Below are positions 42,463-53,164 of a stretch of 64,000 bases of DNA, piece by piece. Origin of the DNA: Erpobdella octoculata (lineage: Eukaryota > Annelida > Clitellata > Hirudinida > Erpobdellidae). The notes under the pieces are model-generated. The model did no database searches. It was given only the letters and a program-made list of their open reading frames with translations, and was not told where the DNA came from. The first letter of the stretch is position 1, and each line of letters opens with the position of its first letter. The translations under genes were made by a program, and so were the position numbers. Location: contig OZ022240.1 of assembly GCA_963978895.1 (NCBI GenBank), forward strand, positions 16,268,717 to 16,332,716, read 5' to 3'.

Positions 42463-42791
42463 GGCTTAAGTGCGGTAGCGAGCTTCATTCCTATTGGCTT
42501 AAGTGCGGTAGCGAGCTTCAATCTAATTGGCTGTTGGTCTCGACGACCCGCTTTGTCTCGTCTATAAAAGGCCGAACGGACGTACATTGAGTTCAACTCC
42601 GCCTCGCCAATTGCGAGCCAGTCCCAAGCCTGGATAAAGGAGGAGGGACAGTTAAAAGGATCAAACTTTGATCCACGACAGGAAGTACTTATGTGCTTCC
42701 TATATACAGCCAATTCAGTCTTAAAACACTTGGTGTAAAGGACTATAAACTATCATAAAAAAAAAAAAAAAAAAATACATTGAGTTCATTT
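42463..42791 (+). promoter_or_regulatory. Promoter of copy 21, split by SINE
   Basis: The 33-bp repeats (42463-42528) and TATA (42563-42569) are separated from the original initiator (A at 42788) by the SINE and one copy of its target duplication, 193 bp in all. Downstream, the 5' UTR gains TATTGACTAG. SINE-B relic at 42167-42336. Confidence 0.75.
42596..42775 (+). mobile_element. Young SINE-B insertion in promoter of copy 21
   Basis: 180 bp ending in 19 A (42757-42775), flanked by a perfect 13-bp target duplication TACATTGAGTTCA (42583-42595 and 42776-42788). It is homologous over its full length to the SINE-B relic of the unit. It contains the hairpins CTCGC-CAATT-GCGAG, GGATCAA-ACT-TTGATCC and GGAAGTAC-TTAT-GTGCTTCC. 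A tail and target duplication of this quality indicate LINE-mediated retroposition. The 5' junction AGTTCAACTCC resembles the relic's own AGTTCTAACTCC, so the element may be 5'-truncated with microhomology. Confidence 0.88.
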
Positions 42792-42865
42792 CTCCTCAGC
42801 CTTCATACGGTTCGGATCATTCTTAGCTGCTCTCTGTATTGACTAGATTAAAAATAATCGAAAAC

Positions 42866-43696
42866 ATGGCCAGTCACTTAGACGTCGATAAGTTGACAAC
42901 GATGATGAGATTCATGAACATGGAACCTCGTGATCGTTTCGATGACGATTTTGTAAACAATTTGTGTGTCTTTCTCAAGGAATTTGATTTAGGTAAAGAT
43001 AATAAATGTTGTTATCCTGAAGACTTTAACGAGGCCTTGTTGGACCTCTAAAAAACTCTACAGGAAACGCCGAACTCAGTTTCGACTGATCCATTGGAAA
43101 CGATGAGCATCCAAGCGAAACCTTCGGAAGAAGTCGCTGTTAACGGCGAATATTTCGAAGCTAGTAGCCGAGAAAAACCTAAAGAAAATGAAAAAACACA
43201 ATTTGGATTTGTTTCGAGATATAAAATTGATCAAAGAAACAAACAAATGCGTCCGGCTAATTGCCTTGACGATATTGAAACAGTAGGTAGACGCTCACTT
43301 GGAAAGTATAAAATTGATCGAAGAGTCGATCGGGTTAATCATGCCGTTAGAAATCAGTCACGTAACGTTTACGATTACTCTGGGCTTCGTAGAGAACGGT
43401 TTGGCAAATACGGAAACTCGTGTCAAACGTCTTATGGTCATTGCGGATACGTGGAAATGAATTTTAGACGATACTGTGACACAACTATTGTTTACCACAA
43501 CGTTCGTCCAAGTCGCTACTTTGGAAACGTTAAAATCGACCGCAGGCGAACGTCAGTCAAACATGAAGAATCAGCCGCAGACCTTGCCGACAACGAATAC
43601 CGTCGTAGGCTGAACGTCTTACGATCAGACAGAAAAATAGAAATAAACGAGAAGCGTTATGCGATGTTCAATCGACAGCGCGACTTTTCCAACTAA
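42866..43696 (+). pseudogene. Array protein, copy 21, nonsense at codon 62
   Basis: GAA to TAA at 43049-43051 truncates the product to 61 residues; the rest of the frame stays open to 43696. It also carries R123Q, which breaks the first KIDRR motif. It is the only visibly inactivated copy in the window. Its promoter is also interrupted: a 180-bp SINE separates TATA from initiator, and the 5' UTR has a 10-bp insertion. A reinitiation product from the ATG at 43100 would lack the acidic first domain and is unlikely. Confidence 0.85.
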
Positions 43697-43886
43697 AATC
43701 CAATTAAAACTAGTACGACAGAAATCTGTCCTAATTTTGGAAAAAAAAAACAAAACAAGAAACGGAGTTTCTGTGCTAAAAAACCGTACAAGTACAATAA
43801 AATGTGCATCAATTTTTCAAACAAACGGTTTTAAACAAAATGCAATAATTATTCAGCAACAAAGGAACATAATCCAACACAATAGA

Positions 43887-44277
43887 GGCGCTGGTGGCAG
43901 AGCGGTAGAGCGTTCGCCTGTCGATCGTCAGGTCGGCAGTTCGAGCCTCACCGGCGTCACCAGCGTAACTCCCTTAAGCAAGGTGTTCACTCGCATTGCT
44001 AAAGGGGTAAGCGCCTAAAAATTGTAGAGGCGCTGGTGGCAGAGCGGTAGAGCGTTCGTCTGTCGATCGTTAGGCCGGCAGTTCGAACCTCACCGGCGTC
44101 ACCAGCGTAACTCCCTTAAGCAAGGAGTTCACTCGCATTGCTGAAGGGGTAGGCGCCTAAAGAGGCGCTGGTGGCAGAGCGTTAGAGCGTTCGCCTGTCG
44201 ATCGTTAGGTCGGCAGTTCGAACCTCACCGGCGTCACCAGCGTAACTCCCTTAAGCAAGGAGTTCACTCGCATTGCT
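43887..44277 (+). repeat. SINE-A cluster before copy 22
   Basis: Three copies, starting at 43887, 44029 and 44164; standard sequence. Confidence 0.75.
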
Positions 44278-44583
44278 AAAAAAGTTCTAACTCCGCCTTG
44301 CTTTTGCAAGCCAGTCCCAAGCCTGGAGAAAGGAGGAGGGGAAAGTTAAAAAGATCAAATTAAGATCCACGACAGGAAGTACTTAGGTGTTTCCAACATA
44401 CAGCCATTTTAGTCTTAAAACACCTGGTGTAAAGGACTATAAACTATTACAATAAAAATGACGCTTTCTCGCAAAACTTGTCTTGGAAAAGGCGTGTGCT
44501 AAATCTCAGTGAAAAAAAACAATAAAAATTCAAGACTTTCACCTGATTCGATGCTGCGATGTGACACGTTAACTACGTAATTA

Positions 44584-44719
44584 GGCTTAAGTGCGGTAGC
44601 GAGCTTCATTCCTATTGGCTTAAGTGCGGTAGCGAGCTTCAATCTAATTGGCTGTTGGTCTCGACGACCCGCTTTGTCTCGTCTATAAAAGGCCGAACGG
44701 ACGTACATTGAGTTCATTT
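44584..44719 (+). promoter_or_regulatory. Promoter of copy 22
   Basis: Two 33-bp repeats, TATA at 44684, predicted start A at 44716; not interrupted. The 10-bp 5' UTR insertion lengthens the leader to 78 nt. SINE-B relic at 44289-44458. Confidence 0.7.
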
Positions 44720-44793
44720 CTCCTCAGCCTTCATACGGTTCGGATCATTCTTAGCTGCTCTCTGTATTGACTAGATTAAAAATAATCGAAAAC

Positions 44794-45624
44794 ATGGCCA
44801 GTCACTTAGACGTCGATAAGTTGACAACGATGATGAGATTCATGAACATGGAACCTCGTGATCGTTTCGATGACGATTTTGTAAACAATTTGTGTGTCTT
44901 TCTCAAGGAATTTGATTTAGGTAAAGATAATAAATGTTGTTATCCTGAAGACTTTAACGAGGCCTTGTTGGACCTCGAAAAAACTCTACAGGAAACGCCG
45001 AACTCAGTTTCGACTGATCCATTGGAAACGATGAGCATCCAAGCGAAACCTTCGGAAGAAGTCGCTGTTAACGGCGAATATTTCGAAGCTAGTAGCCGAG
45101 AAAAACCTAAAGAAAATGAAAAAACACAATTTGGATTTGTTTCGAGATATAAAATTGATCGAAGAAACAAACAAATGCGTCCGGCTAATTGCCTTGACGA
45201 TATTGAAACAGTAGGTAGACGCTCACTTGGAAAGTATAAAATTGATCGAAGAGTCGATCGGGTTAATCATGCCGTTAGAAATCAGTCACGTAACGTTTAC
45301 GATTACTCTGGGCTTCGTAGAGAACGGTTTGGCAAATACGGAAACTCGTGTCAAACGTCTTATGGTCATTGCGGATACGTGGAAATGAATTTTAGACGAT
45401 ACTGTGACACAACTATTGTTTACCACAACGTTCGTCCAAGTCGCTACTTTGGAAACGTTAAAATCGACCGCAGGCGAACGTCAGTCAAACATGAAGAATC
45501 AGCCGCAGACCTTGCCGACAACGAATACCGTCGTAGGCTGAACGTCTTACGATCAGACAGAAAAATAGAAATAAACGAGAAGCGTTATGCGATGTTCAAT
45601 CGACAGCGCGACTTTTCCAACTAA
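44794..45624 (+). CDS. Array protein, copy 22
   Basis: Full length, common sequence. The 5' UTR contains a 10-bp insertion (TATTGACTAG) also found in copies 21 and 25. It opens the frame upstream to a TTG at 44767, but the ATG at 44794 with its conserved context is the start chosen. Confidence 0.8.
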   Translation: MASHLDVDKLTTMMRFMNMEPRDRFDDDFVNNLCVFLKEFDLGKDNKCCYPEDFNEALLDLEKTLQETPNSVSTDPLETMSIQAKPSEEVAVNGEYFEASSREKPKENEKTQFGFVSRYKIDRRNKQMRPANCLDDIETVGRRSLGKYKIDRRVDRVNHAVRNQSRNVYDYSGLRRERFGKYGNSCQTSYGHCGYVEMNFRRYCDTTIVYHNVRPSRYFGNVKIDRRRTSVKHEESAADLADNEYRRRLNVLRSDRKIEINEKRYAMFNRQRDFSN

Positions 45625-45813
45625 AATCCAATTAAAACTAGTACGACAGAAATCTGTCCTAATTTTGGAAAAAAAAACAAAACAAGAAACGGAGTTTCTG
45701 TGCTAAAAAACCGTACAAGTACAATAAAATGTGCATCAATTTTTCAAACAAACGGTTTTAAACAAAATGCAATAATTATTCAGCAACAAAGGAACATAAT
45801 CCAACACAATAGA

Positions 45814-46204
45814 GGCGCTGGTGGCAAAGCGGTAGAGCGTTCGCCTGTCGATCGTCAGGTCGGCAGTTCGAGCCTCACCGGCGTCACCAGCGTAACTCCC
45901 TTAAGCAAGGTGTTCACTCGCATTGCTAAAGGGGTAAGCGCCTAAAAATTGTAGAGGCGCTGGTGGCAGAGCGGTAGAGCGTTCGTCTGTCGATCGTTAG
46001 GCCGGCAGTTCGAACCTCACCGGCGTCACCAGCGTAACTCCCTTAAGCAAGGAGTTCACTCGCATTGCTGAAGGGGTAGGCGCCTAAAGAGGCGCTGGTG
46101 GCAGAGCGTTAGAGCGTTCGCCTGTCGATCGTTAGGTCGGCAGTTCGAACCTCACCGGCGTCACCAGCGTAACTCCCTTAAGCAAGGAGTTCACTCGCAT
46201 TGCT
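45814..46204 (+). repeat. SINE-A cluster before copy 23
   Basis: Three copies, starting at 45814, 45956 and 46091. G to A at 45827 in box A of the first copy (GGCAAAGCGG) is shared with the next cluster. Confidence 0.75.
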
Positions 46205-46511
46205 AAAAAAAGTTCTAACTCCGCCTTGCTTTTGCAAGCCAGTCCCAAGCCTGGAGAAAGGAGGAGGGGAAAGTTAAAAAGATCAAATTAAGATCCACGA
46301 CAGGAAGTACTTAGGTGTTTCCAACATACAGCCATTTTAGTCTTAAAACACCTGGTGTAAAGGACTATAAACTATTACAATAAAAATGACGCTTTCTCGC
46401 AAAACTTGTCTTGGAAAAGGCGTGTGCTAAATCTCAGTGAAAAAAAACAATAAAAATTCAAGACTTTCACCTGATTCGATGCTGCGATGTGACACGTTAA
46501 CTACGTAATTA

Positions 46512-46647
46512 GGCTTAAGTGCGGTAGCGAGCTTCATTCCTATTGGCTTAAGTGCGGTAGCGAGCTTCAATCTAATTGGCTGTTGGTCTCGACGACCCGC
46601 TTTGTCTCGTCTATAAAAGGCCGAACGGACGTACATTGAGTTCATTT
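46512..46647 (+). promoter_or_regulatory. Promoter of copy 23
   Basis: Two 33-bp repeats, TATA at 46612, predicted start A at 46644. SINE-B relic at 46217-46386. Confidence 0.7.
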
Positions 46648-46711
46648 CTCCTCAGCCTTCATACGGTTCGGATCATTCTTAGCTGCTCTCTGATTAAAAA
46701 TAATCGAAAAC

Positions 46712-47542
46712 ATGGCCAGTCACTTAGACGTCGATAAGTTGACAACGATGATGAGATTCATGAACATGGAACCTCGTGATCGTTTCGATGACGATTTTGT
46801 AAACAATTTGTGTGTCTTTCACAAGGAATTTGATTTAGGTAAAGATAATAAATGTTGTTATCCTGAAGACTTTAACGAGGCCTTGTTGGACCTCGAAAAA
46901 ACTCTACAGGAAACGCCGAACTCAGTTTCGACTGATCCATTGGAAACGATGAGCATCCAAGCGAAACCTTCGGAAGAAGTCGCTGTTAACGGCGAATATT
47001 TCGAAGCTAGTAGCCGAGAAAAACCTAAAGAAAATGAAAAAACACAATTTGGATTTGTTTCGAGATATAAAATTGATCGAAGAAACAAACAAATGCGTCC
47101 GGCTAATTGCCTTGACGATATTGAAACAGTAGGTAGACGCTCACTTGGAAAGTATAAAATTGATCGAAGAGTCGATCGGGTTAATCATGCCGTTAGAAAT
47201 CAGTCACGTAACGTTTACGATTACTCTGGGCTTCGTAGAGAACGGTTTGGCAAATACGGAAACTCGTGTCAAACGTCTTATGGTCATTGCGGATACGTGG
47301 AAATGAATTTTAGACGATACTGTGACACAACTATTGTTTACCACAACGTTCGTCCAAGTCGCTACTTTGGAAACGTTAAAATCGACCGCAGGCGAACGTC
47401 AGTCAAACATGAAGAATCAGCCGCAGACCTTGCCGACAACGAATACCGTCGTAGGCTGAACGTCTTACGATCAGACAGAAAAATAGAAATAAACGAGAAG
47501 CGTTATGCGATGTTCAATCGACAGCGCGACTTTTCCAACTAA
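46712..47542 (+). CDS. Array protein, copy 23, L37H
   Basis: Full length, with one private replacement, Leu37 to His, which puts a polar residue in the hydrophobic CVFL stretch of the N-terminal region. Confidence 0.8.
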   Translation: MASHLDVDKLTTMMRFMNMEPRDRFDDDFVNNLCVFHKEFDLGKDNKCCYPEDFNEALLDLEKTLQETPNSVSTDPLETMSIQAKPSEEVAVNGEYFEASSREKPKENEKTQFGFVSRYKIDRRNKQMRPANCLDDIETVGRRSLGKYKIDRRVDRVNHAVRNQSRNVYDYSGLRRERFGKYGNSCQTSYGHCGYVEMNFRRYCDTTIVYHNVRPSRYFGNVKIDRRRTSVKHEESAADLADNEYRRRLNVLRSDRKIEINEKRYAMFNRQRDFSN

Positions 47543-47732
47543 AATCCAATTAAAACTAGTACGACAGAAATCTGTCCTAATTTTGGAAAAAAAAAACAAA
47601 ACAAGAAACGGAGTTTCTGTGCTAAAAAACCGTACAAGTACAATAAAATGTGCATCAATTTTTCAAACAAACGGTTTTAAACAAAATGCAATAATTATTC
47701 AGCAACAAAGGAACATAATCCAACACAATAGA

Positions 47733-48123
47733 GGCGCTGGTGGCAAAGCGGTAGAGCGTTCGCCTGTCGATCGTCAGGTCGGCAGTTCGAGCCTCACCGG
47801 CGTCACCAGCGTAACTCCCTTAAGCAAGGTGTTCACTCGCATTGCTAAAGGGGTAAGCGCCTAAAAATTGTAGAGGCGCTGGTGGCAGAGCGGTAGAGCG
47901 TTCGTCTGTCGATCGTTAGGCCGGCAGTTCGAACCTCACCGGCGTCACCAGCGTAACTCCCTTAAGCAAGGAGTTCACTCGCATTGCTGAAGGGGTAGGC
48001 GCCTAAAGAGGCGCTGGTGGCAGAGCGTTAGAGCGTTCGCCTGTCGATCGTTAGGTCGGCAGTTCGAACCTCACCGGCGTCACCAGCGTAACTCCCTTAA
48101 GCAAGGAGTTCACTCGCATTGCT
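47733..48123 (+). repeat. SINE-A cluster before copy 24
   Basis: Three copies, starting at 47733, 47875 and 48010. It shares the box A change (47746) with the preceding cluster, which marks the two as neighbours by duplication or conversion. Confidence 0.75.
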
Positions 48124-48430
48124 AAAAAAAGTTCTAACTCCGCCTTGCTTTTGCAAGCCAGTCCCAAGCCTGGAGAAAGGAGGAGGGGAAAGTTAAAAAG
48201 ATCAAATTAAGATCCACGACAGGAAGTACTTAGGTGTTTCCAACATACAGCCATTTTAGTCTTAAAACACCTGGTGTAAAGGACTATAAACTATTACAAT
48301 AAAAATGACGCTTTCTCGCAAAACTTGTCTTGGAAAAGGCGTGTGCTAAATCTCAGTGAAAAAAAACAATAAAAATTCAAGACTTTCACCTGATTCGATG
48401 CTGCGATGTGACACGTTAACTACGTAATTA

Positions 48431-48566
48431 GGCTTAAGTGCGGTAGCGAGCTTCATTCCTATTGGCTTAAGTGCGGTAGCGAGCTTCAATCTAATTGGCT
48501 GTTGGTCTCGACGACCCGCTTTGTCTCGTCTATAAAAGGCCGAACGGACGTACATTGAGTTCATTT
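48431..48566 (+). promoter_or_regulatory. Promoter of copy 24
   Basis: Two 33-bp repeats, TATA at 48531, predicted start A at 48563. SINE-B relic at 48136-48305. Confidence 0.7.
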
Positions 48567-48630
48567 CTCCTCAGCCTTCATACGGTTCGGATCATTCTTA
48601 GCTGCTCTCTGATTAAAAATAATCGAAAAC

Positions 48631-49461
48631 ATGGCCAGTCACTTAGACGTCGATAAGTTGACAACGATGATGAGATTCATGAACATGGAACCTCGTGATC
48701 GTTTCGATGACGATTTTGTAAACAATTTGTGTGTCTTTCTCAAGGAATTTGATTTAGGTAAAGATAATAAATGTTGTTATCCTGAAGACTTTAACGAGGC
48801 CTTGTTGGACCTCGAAAAAACTCTACAGGAAACGCCGAACTCAGTTTCGACTGATCCATTGGAAACGATGAGCATCCAAGCGAAACCTTCGGAAGAAGTC
48901 GCTGTTAACGGCGAATATTTCGAAGCTAGTAGCCGAGAAAAACCTAAAGAAAATGAAAAAACACAATTTGGATTTGTTTCGAGATATAAAATTGATCGAA
49001 GAAACAAACAAATGCGTCCGGCTAATTGCCTTGACGATATTGAAACAGTAGGTAGACGCTCACTTGGAAAGTATAAAATTGATCGAAGAGTCGATCGGGT
49101 TAATCATGCCGTTAGAAATCAGTCACGTAACGTTTACGATTACTCTGGGCTTCGTAGAGAACGGTTTGGCAAATACGGAAACTCGTGTCAAACGTCTTAT
49201 GGTCATTGCGGATACGTGGAAATGAATTTTAGACGATACTGTGACACAACTATTGTTTACCACAACGTTCGTCCAAGTCGCTACTTTGGAAACGTTAAAA
49301 TCGACCGCAGGCGAACGTCAGTCAAACATGAAGAATCAGCCGCAGACCTTGCCGACAACGAATACCGTCGTAGGCTGAACGTCTTACGATCAGACAGAAA
49401 AATAGAAATAAACGAGAAGCGTTATGCGATGTTCAATCGACAGCGCGACTTTTCCAACTAA
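48631..49461 (+). CDS. Array protein, copy 24
   Basis: Full length, common sequence. The 3' UTR has the 15-bp insert and a longer A run (10), as after copies 21 and 23. Confidence 0.8.
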   Translation: MASHLDVDKLTTMMRFMNMEPRDRFDDDFVNNLCVFLKEFDLGKDNKCCYPEDFNEALLDLEKTLQETPNSVSTDPLETMSIQAKPSEEVAVNGEYFEASSREKPKENEKTQFGFVSRYKIDRRNKQMRPANCLDDIETVGRRSLGKYKIDRRVDRVNHAVRNQSRNVYDYSGLRRERFGKYGNSCQTSYGHCGYVEMNFRRYCDTTIVYHNVRPSRYFGNVKIDRRRTSVKHEESAADLADNEYRRRLNVLRSDRKIEINEKRYAMFNRQRDFSN

Positions 49462-49651
49462 AATCCAATTAAAACTAGTACGACAGAAATCTGTCCTAAT
49501 TTTGGAAAAAAAAAACAAAACAAGAAACGGAGTTTCTGTGCTAAAAAACCGTACAAGTACAATAAAATGTGCATCAATTTTTCAAACAAACGGTTTTAAA
49601 CAAAATGCAATAATTATTCAGCAACAAAGGAACATAATCCAACACAATAGA

Positions 49652-50042
49652 GGCGCTGGTGGCAGAACGGTAGAGCGTTCGCCTGTCGATCGTCAGGTCG
49701 GCAGTTCGAGCCTCACCGGCGTCACCAGCGTAACTCCCTTAAGCAAGGTGTTCACTCGCATTGCTAAAGGGGTAAGCGCCTAAAAATTGTAGAGGCGCTG
49801 GTGGCAGAGCGGTAGAGCGTTCGTCTGTCGATCGTTAGGCCGGCAGTTCGAACCTCACCGGCGTCACCAGCGTAACTCCCTTAAGCAAGGAGTTCACTCG
49901 CATTGCTGAAGGGGTAGGCGCCTAAAGAGGCGCTGGTGGCAGAGCGTTAGAGCGTTCGCCTGTCGATCGTTAGGTCGGCAGTTTGAACCTCACCGGCGTC
50001 ACCAGCGTAACTCCCTTAAGCAAGCAGTTCACTCGCATTGCT
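49652..50042 (+). repeat. SINE-A cluster before copy 25
   Basis: Three copies, starting at 49652, 49794 and 49929. Changes are G to A at 49667 (box A), C to T at 49984 (T-loop GTTTGAA) and G to C at 50025. Confidence 0.75.
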
Positions 50043-50350
50043 AAAAAAAGTTCTAACTCCGCCTTGCTTTTGCAAGCCAGTCCCAAGCCTGGAGAAAGGA
50101 GGAGGGGAAAGTTAAAAAGATCAAATTAAGATCCACGACAGGAAGTACTTAGGTGTTTCCAACATACAGCCATTTTAGTCTTAAAACACCTGGTGTAAAG
50201 GACTATAAACTATTACAATAAAAATGACGCTTTCTCGCAAAACTTGTCTTGGAAAAGGCGTGTGCTAAATCTCAGTGAAAAAAAAACAATAAAAATTCAA
50301 GACTTTCACCTGATTCGATGCTGCGATGTGACACGTTAACTACGTAATTA

Positions 50351-50679
50351 GGCTTAAGTGCGGTAGCGAGCTTCATTCCTATTGGCTTAAGTGCGGTAGC
50401 GAGCTTCAATCTAATTGGCTGTTGGTCTCGACGACCCGCTTTGTCTCGTCTATAAAAGGCCGAACGGACGTACATTGAGTTCAACTCCGCCTCGCCAATT
50501 GCGAGCCAGTCCCAAGCCTGGATAAAGGAGGAGGGACAGTTAAAAGGATCAAACTTTGATCCACGACAGGAAGTACTTATGTGCTTCCTATATACAGCCA
50601 ATTCAGTCTTAAAACACTTGGTGTAAAGGACTATAAACTATCATAAAAAAAAAAAAAAAAAAATACATTGAGTTCATTT
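50351..50679 (+). promoter_or_regulatory. Promoter of copy 25, split by SINE
   Basis: The 33-bp repeats (50351-50416) and TATA (50451-50457) are cut off from the original initiator (A at 50676) by the same SINE as in copy 21. The coding sequence here is intact, so this unit shows whether a split promoter still works. SINE-B relic at 50055-50224. Confidence 0.75.
50484..50663 (+). mobile_element. Young SINE-B insertion in promoter of copy 25
   Basis: Same 180 bp, same 19-A tail (50645-50663), same 13-bp target duplication (50471-50483, 50664-50676) as at 42596. Two independent insertions would not be identical in all three, so one is a copy of the other made with the unit. Confidence 0.88.
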
Positions 50680-50753
50680 CTCCTCAGCCTTCATACGGTT
50701 CGGATCATTCTTAGCTGCTCTCTGTATTGACTAGATTAAAAATAATCGAAAAC

Positions 50754-51584
50754 ATGGCCAGTCACTTAGACGTCGATAAGTTGACAACGATGATGAGATT
50801 CATGAACATGGAACCTCGTGATCGTTTCGATGACGATTTTGTAAACAATTTGTGTGTCTTTCTCAAGGAATTTGATTTAGGTAAAGATAATAAATGTTGT
50901 TATCCTGAAGACTTTAACGAGGCCTTGTTGGACCTCGAAAAAACTCTACAGGAAACGCCGAACTCAGTTTCGACTGATCCATTGGAAACGATGAGCATCC
51001 AAGCGAAACCTTCGGAAGAAGTCGCTGTTAACGGCGAATATTTCGAAGCTAGTAGCCGAGAAAAACCTAAAGAAAATGAAAAAACACAATTTGGATTTGT
51101 TTCGAGATATAAAATTGATCGAAGAAACAAACAAATGCGTCCGGCTAATTGCCTTGACGATATTGAAACAGTAGGTAGACGCTCACTTGGAAAGTATAAA
51201 ATTGATCGAAGAGTCGATCGGGTTAATCATGCCGTTAGAAATCAGTCACGTAACGTTTACGATTACTCTGGGCTTCGTAGAGAACGGTTTGGCAAATACG
51301 GAAACTCGTGTCAAACGTCTTATGGTCATTGCGGATACGTGGAAATGAATTTTAGACGATACTGTGACACAACTATTGTTTACCACAACGTTCGTCCAAG
51401 TCGCTACTTTGGAAACGTTAAAATCGACCGCAGGCGAACGTCAGTCAAACATGAAGAATCAGCCGCAGACCTTGCCGACAACGAATACCGTCGTAGGCTG
51501 AACGTCTTACGATCAGACAGAAAAATAGAAATAAACGAGAAGCGTTATGCGATGTTCAATCGACAGCGCGACTTTTCCAACTAA
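50754..51584 (+). CDS. Array protein, copy 25, promoter split by a SINE
   Basis: Coding sequence intact and of the common type. Upstream, a 180-bp SINE lies between TATA (50451) and the original initiator (A at 50676), and the 10-bp 5' UTR insertion is present, exactly as in copy 21. If transcription starts 30 bp from TATA, the 5' UTR would gain the SINE and its A tract. Confidence 0.75.
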   Translation: MASHLDVDKLTTMMRFMNMEPRDRFDDDFVNNLCVFLKEFDLGKDNKCCYPEDFNEALLDLEKTLQETPNSVSTDPLETMSIQAKPSEEVAVNGEYFEASSREKPKENEKTQFGFVSRYKIDRRNKQMRPANCLDDIETVGRRSLGKYKIDRRVDRVNHAVRNQSRNVYDYSGLRRERFGKYGNSCQTSYGHCGYVEMNFRRYCDTTIVYHNVRPSRYFGNVKIDRRRTSVKHEESAADLADNEYRRRLNVLRSDRKIEINEKRYAMFNRQRDFSN

Positions 51585-51742
51585 AATCCAATTAAAACTA
51601 GTCCTAATTTTGGAAAAAAAAACAAAACAAGAAACGGAGTTTCTGTGCTAAAAAACCGTACAAGTACAATAAAATGTGCATCAATTTTTCAAACAAACGG
51701 TTTTAAACAAAATGCAATAATTATTCAGCAACAAAGGAACAT

Positions 51743-52251
51743 AAACTTAGACAGTTTCAAATCAATAGGCTCCAATCCATTCTCCGAGCAGCCGCTCGTC
51801 TTGTTCTTCAGCTGCCCGGCTGGTCTCCCGTATCAGATCTCATGCGGACGCAACTTCACTGGCTTCCTTTCCCGCAGAGAATTCAGTTCAAGTTGGGTCT
51901 GATGGTATACAAGTGCCTCCACCACACGGCTCCGGTCTACCTGCAGCAATTGTGTGTACCGATCTCAACGCTTGCTGGTCGGTCCCACCTTCGATCGGCG
52001 GCTGCTGGCGACTTGTTCGTTCCATCGTCAAAGACAACGACTCTCGGCAGGCGCGGATTCTCCACTGCTGGTCCAGTTGTTTGGAACAGCCTATCTGCTG
52101 ACCTGAGGAATCCAGCTTTGGACCTCGGCGGTTTCAGGAAGCTGCTTAAGACAGAACTTTATTCTTAAATTTATGATTTGACGCGACGCGCTTTTGTGAC
52201 TTTTTAAAAAAAGCGCATTATAAATTTACATTTACATTACATTACATTTAC
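51743..52251 (+). mobile_element. CR1/L2-like LINE end, fourth copy
   Basis: Same 509 bp at the same unit position; open from 51746 to 52168, matching the second copy closely. Confidence 0.82.
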
Positions 52252-52267
52252 AATCCAACACAATAGA

Positions 52268-52658
52268 GGCGCTGGTGGCAGAGCGGTAGAGCGTTCGCCT
52301 GTCGATCGTCAGGTCGGCAGTTCGAGCCTCACCGGCGTCACCAGCGTAACTCCCTTAAGCAAGGTGTTCACTCGCATTGCTAAAGGGGTAAGCGCCTAAA
52401 AATTGTAGAGGCGCTGGTGGCAGAGCGGTAGAGCGTTCGTCTGTCGATCGTTAGGCCGGCAGTTCGAACCTCACCGGCGTCACCAGCGTAACTCCCTTAA
52501 GCAAGGAGTTCACTCGCATTGCTGAAGGGGTAGGCGCCTAAAGAGGCGCTGGTGGCAGAGCGTTAGAGCGTTCGCCTGTCGATCGTTAGGTCGGCAGTTC
52601 GAACCTCACCGGCGTCACCAGCGTAACTCCCTTAAGCAAGGAGTTCACTCGCATTGCT
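52268..52658 (+). repeat. SINE-A cluster before copy 26
   Basis: Three copies, starting at 52268, 52410 and 52545, just after the fourth LINE fragment; standard sequence. Confidence 0.75.
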
Positions 52659-52964
52659 AAAAAAGTTCTAACTCCGCCTTGCTTTTGCAAGCCAGTCCCA
52701 AGCCTGGAGAAAGGAGGAGGGGAAAGTTAAAAAGATCAAATTAAGATCCACGACAGGAAGTACTTAGGTGTTTCCAACATACAGCCATTTTAGTCTTAAA
52801 ACACCTGGTGTAAAGGACTATAAACTATTACAATAAAAATGACGCTTTCTCGCAAAACTTGTCTTGGAAAAGGCGTGTGCTAAATCTCAGTGAAAAAAAA
52901 CAATAAAAATTCAAGACTTTCACCTGATTCGATGCTGCGATGTGACACGTTAACTACGTAATTA

Positions 52965-53100
52965 GGCTTAAGTGCGGTAGCGAGCTTCATTCCTATTGGC
53001 TTAAGTGCGGTAGCGAGCTTCAATCTAATTGGCTGTTGGTCTCGACGACCCGCTTTGTCTCGTCTATAAAAGGCCGAACGGACGTACATTGAGTTCATTT
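52965..53100 (+). promoter_or_regulatory. Promoter of copy 26
   Basis: Two 33-bp repeats, TATA at 53065, predicted start A at 53097. SINE-B relic at 52670-52839. Confidence 0.7.
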
Positions 53101-53164
53101 CTCCTCAGCCTTCATACGGTTCGGATCATTCTTAGCTGCTCTCTGATTAAAAATAATCGAAAAC

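Noticed and set aside
44767..44793. N-terminal extension of copies 21, 22 and 25 to a TTG start
   Set aside because: It exists only because the 10-bp leader insertion removes an in-frame stop. TTG is an unlikely start here, and the ATG is conserved in all units.
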